Shown here: piece after piece, positions 20,816-29,935 of the stretch
How the letters are laid out: each line of letters begins with the position of its first letter
How positions within the stretch are numbered: position 1 is the stretch's first letter
NCBI GenBank assembly: GCA_905221605.1
Contig: CAJNDS010000011.1
Span: 1-45,000 of the forward strand
Source of the DNA: Symbiodinium natans
Lineage: Eukaryota; Sar; Dinophyceae; Suessiales; Symbiodiniaceae
Reading direction: 5' to 3'
Length of the DNA: 45,000 bases
The notes under the pieces: model-generated
What the model was told of the DNA's origin: nothing
The model's input: the letters and a program-made list of their open reading frames with translations, nothing else
Databases searched by the model: none
Translations under genes and position numbers: made by a program

Positions 20816-21268
20816 GAGGGTCTATTTCCGGATGTTTAAAACGCTGGGCGGCCTGACGCCGCGCTCCACGGAGGTAGTATGAAATACCTGTTTGACTGTT
20901 TAGATGTCCGGGTATTTAAAAACAGGCACCGTAAGGAAGTCCATGAAGCCGCACGCTCGTCGGATGGCACTTGGCCCTAGAACTAAAAATCTTGACCCGA
21001 TGTTGCTTCCTGGATGCGACCGCAGCGGTTGGTCAAAAGGAACGATTTCACACTGCCTGCCATGCTTTCCTACATTCCTCCGACCCCCTTTCCCTAACAC
21101 GTTTTGTTTTGGGGGTGTTGTTGTTTTTGCGCCACGCACCGTTATGGACTCTCCTGGTACCCTGAACGACATCGGGTTGGGGGTGGCGAAGTCCCTTGTA
21201 GACCCCCACTTAGGCGACTGAGGATGACTTAGGCTTTCAAGCCCTTCAAACCCTGCCAGAGCCGCCAG

Positions 21269-21327
21269 GGACGTTGCCCACGTGTACACGCAGCTCCTGC
21301 ACGGACTTGGTCCTGGATCCCCGTCCA
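21269..21327 (+). CDS. Exon: CCP-like module end and start
   Basis: After GCCGCCAG the frame reads TLPTCTRSSCTDLVLDPRP and ends at a GT donor in phase 0. It joins DASKYAHNC at 21624, giving the DPRP-D...HNC stretch equivalent to NVPDAVGVLHNC. Confidence 0.65.
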
Positions 21328-21436
21328 GTGCAAGGGTTGCGGGCTTGTGTTCCGACTCTAAATCCTAAGCCCTAAACCCCCAAACCCTTGATGTTTTGAG
21401 TTTGTTTTGGGAATGGGTTGGGATGTTCCCCGTTAT

Positions 21437-21500
21437 ACTAACAGTCCTTAATTGGGATTTTTCGTACCCCCTATTATAATCCCCATTAAGGACCGTTAGT
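21437..21500. mobile_element. Small perfect-like hairpin (MITE-like)
   Basis: ACTAACAGTCCTTAATTGGG (21437-21456) is inverted as CCCATTAAGGACCGTTAGT (to 21500) with two or three mismatches and a loop of about 20 nt rich in A/T. It lies in an intron. It differs in sequence from families A and B. Confidence 0.6.
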
Positions 21501-21623
21501 GTCAAGGAATGGGGCTATGTCAAGTGTGGGGAAGGTCTTGCAGGCCGGGGGCTGAAGAGTCCAAGGCAGGGGCTCATGAGGCATTGTGTGAGGGTCTCGC
21601 CTCCCCGCCTCACTGATGCCGAG

Positions 21624-21659
21624 GACGCGAGCAAGTACGCCCACAACTGCGAAAGCATG
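21624..21659 (+). CDS. Exon (36 nt): HNC element
   Basis: After TGCCGAG the frame reads DASKYAHNCESM and ends at a GT donor. Phase 0 on both sides joins to DPRP upstream and DTCGVSC downstream, giving HNCESMDTCGVSC. Confidence 0.5.
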
Positions 21660-21858
21660 GTCTTCCAAGACAGCCGGATGCTTTTTCAGGGGCTTTGGGG
21701 TTCGAGGATGCCACTCGGGATGGGGCTTCCCCTCATCTAGGAGGCTAAAAAAGCTTCTGGGCACTTCCTGGGATCTCGACAGCCATATATTCCTCAGAGG
21801 TTGTTGAGGTCAACATCTGGTGCCGAAGTGAAGATCAGCCCTCTCCCCTGTAAGCCAG

Positions 21859-21897
21859 GACACCTGCGGAGTCAGCTGTGCCAAGGGCTGGACTCTG
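21859..21897 (+). CDS. Exon (39 nt): CCP-like module core
   Basis: After AAGCCAG the frame reads DTCGVSCAKGWTL, the C-x-x-x-C-x-x-G-W core, with a canonical GTAGGA donor. The join to 22188 does not close simply; a further micro-exon may exist near 22044. Confidence 0.55.
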
Positions 21898-22187
21898 GTA
21901 GGATGGGGCTCGCAGCATCCTGGCGCTACTGCCCCTAAGCATCCCCTAAGCCCTAAACTCTAAACCCGATTCCGGTCCAGGAACCCTTTCAGAACCTAGA
22001 AGCTCCCAGACCTCTACACTTTCCTTACATAGCTTCCGTTGAGGAAGCGGGGGTTGCCATGGGAAACTTCCGTCTCACAGGATCCTGCGCCCCAGTCACC
22101 CAGAGAGGCTAAAAACCCTAAAGCTCTAAAGCTCTAAAGCTCAGAAAAATCCCCCCCAAAAAGGTCGTCTTCAAGTGGTGAACCCAG

Positions 22188-22257
22188 GTACGAATGCCAG
22201 GGAGATGGAAACATCATCGGCTCACTGCCTACTTGCGTTGGAAACCCTTGCCCCTGG
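22188..22257 (+). CDS. Exon: CCP-like module C-terminal half
   Basis: The frame reads YECQGDGNIIGSLPTCVGNP then CPW, with C-x-x-DG, G-x-LP-x-C and the next module's Cys-Pro. It ends at a GC donor. The 5' boundary may instead be at 22176. Confidence 0.6.
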
Positions 22258-22988
22258 GCTGAACTGCGTGGGGGCTTAGGGCACTGCAGGGCACTGCAGG
22301 GTGGAGAGGGTTCGTTTTTGCTTTGTCCTGGGGTGGGGGGGGGGGGTGGGGGTTGGGGCATCTCTGTTGCGCTTAGCTCGTACATGTGTGTGTACTTGAG
22401 CAACAGGAAAAAGACAATCACAAAGCAAGACACGGCAAATACGTGTGTTTCATGCGGGCTGGGATGCTGCACCGTTTAGCCGTTTAGCCTAGTGATGCCC
22501 CAAAGATGCGCGTCCTCGACGCCCTTGGACCTTCAACCTTTAACCGAAACCCGAAGCCCTGTGACCGTGGGAAGTTCACGCCCGAGGTCCGAACACGATT
22601 CCTGCAGATCAAGCCTTCAGCAGCGAGGCGGTGTGTGTGTGTGTGTGTGTGTGGATGTAGGGTTTGGAGTGTTTCCAGGTGCACGTGGGCTTTCGAGTCA
22701 GAGGTGATCTGCTCAAACGCGAAGAGATGTGTAGCACTGTAAACAAGCCTGCAGGCAAGACGGCCAGTAGTCAAGAGATCTTATTGTCGTAACGCAATTC
22801 AAGCGAGCATTCCCTTGACTGCAGGCTTACTAGTGTAAGCTGTGGACTGTGGATTCCACTCCCCTTGAAACCTTGCTTAGAGATGCGCAGCTCACGTCGA
22901 TTCTGTCTCCTGGGCCCCGGGAATTCTGGTTCATGTTGCGCGGTCCCTATGACAGAAATCGCGGAAATCCAGCTGTGCAATCCTGAAG

Positions 22989-23055
22989 CCAAACGTCGCC
23001 CCTGAATCCCGAAGTCGATGTGTCCAAGGCCTGCGAAGGTATGACGACGGGAATG
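22989..23055 (+). CDS. Exon: CCP-like module N-terminal part
   Basis: The frame contains PLNPEVDVSKACEGMTTG, which parallels SLNPSDVLADNCTG at 26325. Beyond 23055 the sequence TGMTCKPA nearly duplicates GNVTCKPGS at 23434, so either position could be the splice point. The genomic frame then stops. Confidence 0.45.
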
Positions 23056-23433
23056 ACATGCAAACCAGCCTGACAAAAGCTTGGTGTTCCGGTTGGGCGT
23101 CGAATGTGGCCTTTACAAGCCTTTGAGGCTTTTGCAGGCTAGGGGTGTAGAGTTTAGGGTTGCTCTTGTAGGGTGGAGGGTTGAGCAGCGCAAGTCTGGG
23201 TGACTGATGTTTGTTTTTTGTGGCCTTCAGGCCCCACCTCCCAACAGAGCGATGTCGAGCTTGCCAAGCATCAGCTGGAAGTGTAGAGGATGGCAGCAGG
23301 AGTTTTTTTTTGGGCTATGACTACAATGAGAGTTTGAGAGACATGGGGCGCAATTTGTCAATGAAGGACCACCAGTTTCGATGTGCAGCCACAACCTCAG
23401 AACAGACAAGAGGCAGACAAAGCTGTAGCCCAG

Positions 23434-23487
23434 GCAACGTCACTTGCAAGCCGGGCAGCGTGCCCAACTCCGCTCTGATGACCTGCA
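23434..23487 (+). CDS. Exon: CCP-like module core
   Basis: After TAGCCCAG the frame reads NVTCKPGSVPNSALMTC and ends at a GC donor in phase 1. Joining to 23676 restores Ser, giving LMTCSDASGALLGTLP. Confidence 0.55.
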
Positions 23488-23675
23488 GCCGGGCTTCAGT
23501 GTCGGGTTCGGGCCGGAAGACTTAGATTGAAGGTTCAAGAGCTCCCGCGGCATGATATCGGGATACAGGGCTTAGACAGGTCAAGTGCTTAGGGTTCGGG
23601 TTTAGGCTTGCGGGGCGGTATCTAAGAATCCCGAAGCCTCGCGTTGCAGCATTGGCTTATCTTTGCCAGCTTGAG

Positions 23676-23709
23676 GTGATGCCAGTGGCGCCTTGCTTGG
23701 CACGCTGCC
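23676..23709 (+). CDS. Exon: CCP-like module end
   Basis: After GCTTGAG the frame reads DASGALLGTLP, matching the D-x-G-x-L-x-G-x-LP part of the module. The 3' end is uncertain and the exon carrying the following Cys pair was not found. Confidence 0.4.
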
Positions 23710-24215
23710 GCGATTTGGCTTACAAAGGAGGGGGCGTGTTTTTGTCCCCTTTTCTCCGTAGTGCATCTGTGGCCTTAAAGCCGTTTGGCTTGAAACCATC
23801 CTTCAATGAACTCCAGGTCTGATCATGGAGCAAAGGGGGGGGGGCTAACCCTGAACCCGAAACCCAAACAGATCTTGGTTTTTCATCTTGAAACCCAGAA
23901 ACCCATGGGACCAAGGCTTTGCAAGCCCGCATCCTGCCCCGCGAGCACCAACTTGCAGGAGACACGCCGGGGGAGAGCGCTTCTTGTGTTTCAAGTCTTT
24001 TTGTCAAGCCTTAGGCTTAGGAAACGGGGGACCCGAATGCAGAGAAGCTCTCCGCTCATGATTCTTGGAGCTCACTGCCGAAAGATGCTCACCGCTTTTC
24101 TGCAAGCTGCCAAGCGCGGTGTTGCTGCGAGACCCTTGGGTCCCAGCCAGGCTAAGCGAAGCCCTTCAGGCAGTGAGTGTGAAGTGTATCAAATCCAAGA
24201 TCCCTCACGCGAGAG

Positions 24216-24293
24216 GTGACCGGAGTTGCGCACAACTGTGACAACGTCCCCTTCGGCCGCAGCTGCAGCGTCTACTGCGGGCCAGGGCAACTC
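24216..24293 (+). CDS. Exon: HNC element plus module core
   Basis: The frame reads VTGVAHNCDNVPFGRSCSVY then CGPGQL and ends at a GTACAC donor. It shows HNC, G-x-x-C-x-x-x-C and the following G uninterrupted, fixing their spacing. Phase 0 joins to VWNC at 25930 across 1.6 kb. Confidence 0.65.
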
Positions 24294-24339
24294 GTACACC
24301 AAAGAGCCAATGACGAATCGTCTGGAGGAGCTTCGCATA

Positions 24340-24461
24340 GTGTCATACTGGGTAGTTCTCTAAGGGTCCCTTTTTTGGGCCCTTATTTGAAAGGGTGCCC
24401 TACTATTACAGGGAATCAAAAAGGAACCCTGTTTTCGAGAGCTACCCAGAGAGTGACATAC
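24340..24461. mobile_element. Fold-back element, family A (copy 1)
   Basis: CTGGGTAGTTCTCTAAGGGTCCC (left) is inverted as GGAACCCTGTTTTCGAGAGC followed by TACCCAG (right), with a centre of about 40 bp. Arms extend outward to a TGTCA/TGACA pair. No protein is encoded. It sits just after the exon ending at 24293. Confidence 0.55.
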
Positions 24462-24684
24462 AAGCGGGTAGGTTAAGTCGTATCTTCTTGTGTAAAGTCG
24501 TATCTCGGGCGCGTGCACACTGGGGATTTGCGAATTCCAAGATTGGTCAGAACCCACTTGCACCCGTAAGCAGAAATCTCATGCACGCTGACGAAAATGT
24601 GCTCCCCTCCCAGGCGTTAGTGCGTATTTTGCACGTGTGTCGAGAACATGGGGGAAAGGCTTCAACACATGTCTCTGTGATGCG

Positions 24685-24778
24685 ACTTTACGCGGGGTGA
24701 TGTGACTTCGCTCGCAGCCGCGTGTCACTGGGGAGATGTGACTTCACACGCAAAGATGTGACTTAACCTACCCGCTTT
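24685..24778. repeat. Imperfect repeats of GATGTGACTTCACACGC
   Basis: Four degenerate copies of GATGYGACTT occur at irregular spacing. They are intronic with no other evident feature. Confidence 0.55.
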
Positions 24779-24779
24779 T

Positions 24780-25012
24780 AGATCTTGCTATGTTTTGATC
24801 TAATTCGATTATGTCATTTTCTATTCGAGTAGTATTCTATTATTCGATTATTGTATTATTCGATTGTTCGATTATCCGATGATTCTATGATTCTATAATT
24901 CAATCATTCTATCATTCTATTATTTGATTATTTCATTATTCCATTCTCTTATTCGATGATTCCATGGTTCCACTACTCTTTTGTTTCCATTTTTCCATGA
25001 TTCTATTCTTCT
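24780..25012. repeat. AT-rich imperfect repeat (ATTCTATTATTCGATT)n
   Basis: The stretch is made of ATTCGATT/ATTCTATT permutations, much lower in GC than its surroundings. No coding island is seen. Confidence 0.8.
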
Positions 25013-25214
25013 TTTCTTCAGGGTGCAGCCAAGGTTCGAACTGGTTGGCGGAGGAGCGGGAGAGGCTGACGGCCTAAATGCCCGCAGGTCAAGGGGGTTC
25101 AGAATTTAGTGAGTTCAGGCCCTTTTATCAGTGTTTTGTGTCTTGGGCTGGATTCACCTAGTATTGGTTGACAGCTGAGGATTCTGACACCTTGTAACCA
25201 CTCACTATATGTTT

Positions 25215-25276
25215 CAATCCTAGACCCTAAACTCTAAGCCCTAAGCCCTAAACCCGAAACCCTAAACCCTAAACCC
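25215..25276 (-). repeat. Interstitial (CCCTAAA)n
   Basis: Eight degenerate CCCTAAA/CCCTAAG units in the opposite orientation to the array at 26020. Confidence 0.8.
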
Positions 25277-25770
25277 GGCGTGCGTGTCCGAGGAGAGGAA
25301 CTCAGTGCGCAGGGTTCAAGGCTAGCAACAGAGTTGGCCAGTAGAAGCCAGCTTTCAGTTTTTCCTTTTCTTCCCTTGTCTTGTTCGTGCTTTTAAGATG
25401 ATTACTATCGTTACTGTTATGATGAGTATTAATCATGTTGTTAGTATTAATCATGTTGCTGGTACTGTGAATATTCTTGACATTACTTGCATTTTACTAT
25501 CGTGACTAGTATTAATACATTAATGTTATTGATTGTGAGTATCATCATCTTTTGCAGAATATTGCTACCGTTGTGAAGACTGTTAACATCATTCTTAAAT
25601 ATTGACAATACAATTTAAAATGCCACAGGTATCATCAATCGTTTTCATGTCAATAGTATTCTCAATCTGTTTCATACTATCATGTGCTGTTACCAATCTT
25701 GTTCATATTCTTCGATTTACGAATATTAATAGCAGTATTGACGTATTGTATTGAATTGAATATGGGCATG

Positions 25771-25885
25771 TCCCAAAATAGGGGTACCCTTGTTATACCC
25801 CAAATAGAAAGCGAATCCTCTTGAAGGAACCCCCCCCCCCCCCCCCCCCAAAAGAAAAGGGTAACCTATTTCGGAACCCCCCATT
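25771..25885. mobile_element. Fold-back element, family A (copy 2), split by poly-C
   Basis: CCAAAATAGGGGTACCCTT on the left is inverted as AAGGGTAACCTATTTCGGAA on the right. A 21-nt poly-C tract (25830-25850) followed by AAAAGAAAAG lies in the centre. Confidence 0.5.
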
Positions 25886-25929
25886 TCAGAAACTTGTTCT
25901 GTTCTTCGTCAAGCCCCGTGTTCTGACAG

Positions 25930-25996
25930 GTTTGGAACTGCGAGCTTGGCGCTGGCAATGCGCTGGCCCTCACCGGGGCCTTGCCGAGTTGTCGGG
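25930..25996 (+). CDS. Exon: CCP-like module C-terminal half
   Basis: After TGACAG the frame reads VWNCELGAGNALALTGALPS then CR. C-x-x-G, TG-x-LP-x-C fit. A GC donor in phase 1 joins to 26325, giving LPSCRGTPIVCPSLNP. Confidence 0.6.
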
Positions 25997-26017
25997 GCTC
26001 CCGGGGAGTTCCGGACA

Positions 26018-26096
26018 GGGTTTAAGGTTTAGGGTTTAGGGTTCAGGGTTCAGGGTTTGGGGTTTAGGGTTAGGTTTAGGGTTTAGGGTTTAGGGT
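26018..26096 (+). repeat. Interstitial (TTTAGGG)n
   Basis: About eleven units with GTTCAGG and GTTTGGG variants, starting about 20 nt after the predicted donor at 25997. Confidence 0.85.
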
Positions 26097-26324
26097 CATA
26101 CATATATAGTACTCAGTCGTAGCAATCGTAAAAGTAGTGATCTAGGAGTTGTTGCAATCATAGTAGTACTGGAGACAACAATAATACTGGTGATAGCACT
26201 AGATGAGATGAAATGCAAGAAGGTCATTGAAGATTTGAAGGTTTCTAAAGGGCCCTGAGCTGCAGACCTGGCAGAGGTTTGATGCAAGGTGTTTGGAAGT
26301 CTTCTTGAAGTCTTCGCGCTCCAG

Positions 26325-26406
26325 GCACACCCATCGTCTGCCCCAGCCTGAACCCCAGCGATGTGCTCGCGGACAACTGCACTGGACTCGTTGCGGGACA
26401 GCCGCT
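26325..26406 (+). CDS. Exon: CCP-like module N-terminal part
   Basis: After CTCCAG the frame reads TPIVCPSLNPSDVLADNCTG then LVAGQ. The Cys-Pro, NP-x-D-V and DNC positions match IALPC...NVPDAVGVLHNC. N-C-T is a sequon. The 3' end is uncertain; a core exon may follow at 26462. Confidence 0.55.
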
Positions 26407-27146
26407 GGCATCCGAAGAAGGGGTTCAGGGTTCAGGGCTGCATCGTGGCTTCGGATGTTAGGTGTGCGCCACTTGCCGGTATAGCCTACACGGCTGTATG
26501 GGGTTGATCAAATTGATCTAAACGATGCGCTTTTTGGGGTTTCTATTCATTATACACGTATGTGGGATTTTGTGGGTCTTGGCTCATGTTCTTCATCCCA
26601 CTACCGGCAAAGCCAGACTTGATGAGCATGTCTGATACTTGTCCTGCGTACTAACCCCCCTGATGACATAGTGTGAATATTCTCCAAGTGTATAGGCTTT
26701 GAATACTAGAGAGGGGGATTGATGGGCCTTCCCTTGGTTTTTGCGGAGATCGGCAAGGTCCTGTGAGCGAAGCTGCCGCAAGGGCTTCTTGCCGGCCACC
26801 TTGATGCAAGAAGTGTGCTGAAGGCATAGCGCAAAAGTGTTTACAGGCAGGGTATATGATGCAACTCATACTATCTTTTGAACCAGCATCCCAGGGTTTG
26901 GTGCTTGGGCCGAAAAAGGGTTCCAGGGGCGAAATCTAGCCAGGTTGAGGACATGAGTGACCCAAGTGCGCTTCGTCAGATGTTCAGAAATACCCTTCGA
27001 TACTAAATGCTGCATGCCTAGCCCTTTGTGACGGAAATGCTCAGTTTCTTCCATCATGCCCTAGAGAAGGCGCCTCAAGGACCATTGATCTCCATGTAGG
27101 CGTCATCTCAAAACCTGGGGGTTTGGGGTTCAAAAAGCCTTCCGAG

Positions 27147-27186
27147 GCGAATGCTTCGAGTGCCACCTTCGAATGCAGTCTCACAG
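27147..27186 (+). CDS. Exon (40 nt): CCP-like module part
   Basis: The frame reads ANASSATFECSLT plus one base, with an N-A-S sequon and the F-x-C element. A GC donor in phase 1 joins to 27726 and gives FECSLTGEPIQC, a shortened module end. Confidence 0.5.
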
Positions 27187-27725
27187 GCCGTGTCGGTAGG
27201 GGGGGCACAAGCACGCGCATACAAGGCGAGCCTATGAATCTGGCCCTTGAAGAGATGGATGGTCGTGAGTCTCTCTTGTATGTCGCCGAAAGGCCAAATC
27301 AGCGGGGATGCAACAGAGGTCGTCTGCCACTTGGAGTTGCATCCTCTGCAGAGGACGTCGGGATGTTGAGTTCATGGGGCATGGGGGATGTAGGCTTTGT
27401 TGTTGCAGACCATTTGGCTATAATCGGAATGCTGTCACCACTCTGCGTGTGATGTGCCATGCCAGGCGTGCATGCGAGGGGGAACCTCAACGAACGATGC
27501 AAGTATTATGTGCCCTGAACGGCTTCTACTATCGAGGAAGGGTCTTTCCTAGTTTTCCTCTAAGTTTGGGCTGTCCGCCAAGGTTTGTAGAAACGACTGT
27601 AAGGAAAAGTGGAATCCTCGACAGAATCCGGAAGGCCCCCCTAAACCCTGAAACCCCCAAAAACCCTATAAACCCTAAACCTAAAGCCCTAAACCCAAAT
27701 GCTTGACACGCCGCTCCGAGCCCAG

Positions 27726-27787
27726 GCGAGCCGATTCAGTGCAACAGCGATGTGGAGCTTCCGAATGTGGTGCACACGTGCAGCAAC
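27726..27787 (+). CDS. Exon: CCP-like module N-terminal part
   Basis: After GAGCCCAG the frame reads EPIQCNSDVELPNVVHTCSN and ends at a GC donor in phase 0. Joining to 28134 gives VVHTCSNVFVNRSCFAYC, matching LHNCSNVTTTGDSCTAGC. Confidence 0.6.
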
Positions 27788-27816
27788 GCCGCTCTTCACC
27801 ACGCGACCCTCCAGAT

Positions 27817-27900
27817 GGGGGTTGCCAAAAGGGCACCTTATTGGGTTTGCTATTCTAAGGGGATCCTGCTCTTAGGGTTCCCTTATTTTCGTCAACCTCC
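27817..27900. mobile_element. Fold-back element, family A (copy 3)
   Basis: GGGGGTTGCCAAAAGGGCAC on the left is inverted as GGGTTCCCTTATTTTCGTCA plus ACC on the right, with a loop of about 35 bp. It begins 30 nt after the predicted donor. Confidence 0.5.
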
Positions 27901-27943
27901 CTCATATGAACAATCCCAATCGTAAAGATCATGATTGCAATAG

Positions 27944-27944
<1 letters not shown>

Positions 27945-27985
<41 letters not shown>

Positions 27986-27986
27986 A
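27945..27986. repeat. (CAT)n microsatellite
   Basis: About fourteen uninterrupted CAT units in an intron. Confidence 0.95.
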
Positions 27987-28133
27987 GAATCACAACAGTA
28001 TGGTTGGGACTGGTTCATGTAGGACAATGTAGGGTGTCGCTATGTGCATGTCAAGTGAATTCCCTGCGCAGCCAGGAAAACCCCAAACGAGCCCGAAAGT
28101 TCCCGCAAAGCCCCTAGCGTCTCAGCAGCTAAG

Positions 28134-28207
28134 GTCTTCGTGAACCGAAGCTGCTTCGCCTACTGCCGGCAGGGCTTCCAGCTCAACCAGACAGTGGCTC
28201 CCTGTCT
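28134..28207 (+). CDS. Exon: CCP-like module core
   Basis: The frame reads VFVNRSCFAYCRQGFQLNQT then VAPCL, with N-R-S and N-Q-T sequons and C-x-x-x-C-x-x-GF. It ends at a GC or later GT donor. The exon carrying the DG turn of this module was not found. Confidence 0.6.
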
Positions 28208-28693
28208 GCGACTGTCGTGGGAGTTTAGGGTGTGTTGGTTTTGTGGGTGAGGTCTAGAGGAGCTTACCGCAGAGCCTGGGGCCTCGCCGGCTTCGCTCTG
28301 TTTTGCCTTTCCCTTCGTCTTCAGTCAGTCTGGAGTCTGCCGTCATCAGGGCTGAGGCTACGAACTAAAGTTTAAAATCTAGGGTTAGGTTTTGGGGTTT
28401 AGGGTTTGGAGTTTAGGGTTTCGGGTTGAGGTTTTGTGCCGTTTTTCGAGAAGTCTCCCGGTGGAAATACTTCGTAGACTCACCGGTACCAGTCTAAGTG
28501 GATGACAACTGCGTGCCTCTAACTTTGTGGCAGTTGTTTGGATATCTGTTGCCTTAGAACATGCGGAGAATGGGACACAGCTGCTCCGCGAAGCAGTACG
28601 AAACCCGAAAAAGCAAATGAATCACCGCATCTACTGAATCTGACCTGGATCCGCCCCTGTTCAGTAGACGAGACGTTCTTTGAGTTCAGAGAA

Positions 28694-28812
28694 CTAAACC
28701 CTAAACCCTGAACCCTCAACCCTAAACCCTAAACCCTAAACCCTCAACCCTAAACCCTAAACCCTAAACCCTAAACCCTAAACCCTAACCCTAAACCCTA
28801 AGCCCTAAACAA
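28694..28812 (-). repeat. Interstitial (CCCTAAA)n, about 16 units
   Basis: This is one of the longest and most regular telomere-like arrays in the window, with a few CCCTCAA and CCCTGAA variants. A smaller cluster follows at 28888-28920. Confidence 0.9.
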
Positions 28813-28927
28813 CTACACACACATACAGCGAAGACTGGAGTCTGGATGCAACAGCCTCTTCGCAATGCATGCAGGAAGACATTCCTCAACCCTAAACCCT
28901 AAATCCTAACCCCAAACCCCATTCCAG

Positions 28928-28979
28928 GTGCCGGAGTGGACGTGCGCGGACGCGGCAAGTGGCCTCGCGCCAGTCAGCA
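28928..28979 (+). CDS. Possible exon: CCP-like module end
   Basis: After CATTCCAG the frame reads VPEWTCADAASGLAPVSN, possibly the P-x-x-x-C end of a module and the start of another. Fewer conserved positions are present than in other exons. Confidence 0.35.
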
Positions 28980-29513
28980 ATGTGTCGATGGTCGCGGCTT
29001 GGCTGGTCCAGATGGGCTTTAGGGTTTGCGGCTTCGGCTTCTTCAAACTCAAGGTCTGCCCCCTTATGGAATTTCAAGTCTCGCAGGTGCTCGACCTCTG
29101 TTGTCGTTTTGCTGGAGTGATAGCTGGGATGTTGCAACCCTGGGCTGATCAAAATGCGCATATCTTGTTGAAGCAAGTGGCCCAATTCCACGTCTGCCTG
29201 CCACCCCTCAGGATGGTTACACACTTCGTGGCGCCATGCCCGCCACATGACTTCAAGCAAACCCAGGGGGCTTCAGGGTTTGAGGGTTTGACAGTTAGAG
29301 GGTTAGGGGCTCCCCCCCCCCGGCCCTCACAGAGCAATGGCTATGAAAGGGTGAAGGCCTTCTGGTGGGCATGCTGAAACTCAAACAAACCCCACTGCAA
29401 CTCCAGGTTGTCGGCTTCTGCTTGGGAACGGTCTCTTTCTTGTTTCCAACGCAGGGGAACATGTGAAACACCTTGTGTCACATCGTGGTTCGAACGGGAG
29501 TGTAAGACCGCAG

Positions 29514-29596
29514 GTGTGCACAGCCCTGCCTTGCTTGTACAACCTGCCCTTCGGCGTGGAGTATGCTCACGACTGCAGCGGAGTAGTGCCGCTTGG
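29514..29596 (+). CDS. Exon: CCP-like module N-terminal part
   Basis: After GACCGCAG the frame reads VCTALPCLYNLPFGVEYAHD then CSGVVPL. It matches CIALPCTYNVPDAVGVLHNC at 18106 at ten or more positions. A GC donor in phase 2 joins to 29883, giving VPLGTDGTCSVTC. Confidence 0.65.
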
Positions 29597-29882
29597 GCTA
29601 CAAAGGTCCTTGTTTTGCCCACGCTTGGAGCCCGATACCCTGAAGCATCAGCTAGGCAAGCTTGCAGCTCTTTCTGGTTCCGACCTTATGTCGAGTTGTG
29701 GGAGAGGGTAGAGAAGATAGCAGCCGGAGGCCGAGGCGACATTCCGACAGGAGGGGACAGGAGGGGGGTGGTACTGGGCCTGTACCGAGTTCGTCTTTAG
29801 AGCCCACCCATCCTGCCAGAGCTTGTGTCGACCACCAGATACTCGTACTCTGCAGATGTGCTGCCCATGTTCTCAAGCCTAG

Positions 29883-29935
29883 GACGGATGGTACCTGCAG
29901 CGTCACCTGTGCAGCCGGTTGGGAAGGAGGGTCCA
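29883..29935 (+). CDS. Exon: CCP-like module core
   Basis: After AGCCTAG the frame reads TDGTCSVTCAAGWEGGS, with C-x-x-x-C-x-x-G-W. It is the last recognisable module core. Its C-terminal half is not identified; a CNG-containing frame at 30286-30320 is a weak candidate. Confidence 0.55.

Noticed and set aside
22044-22090. Frame EAGVAMGNFRLTGSCAPV as an exon
   Set aside because: It follows AG|G and has TGSC, but phase does not close with either neighbour and the module alignment is poor.
26462-26495. Frame VCATCRYSLHG or CAPLAGIAY as a module core
   Set aside because: Two frames compete and neither gives a complete core with both borders; left out of the gene model.
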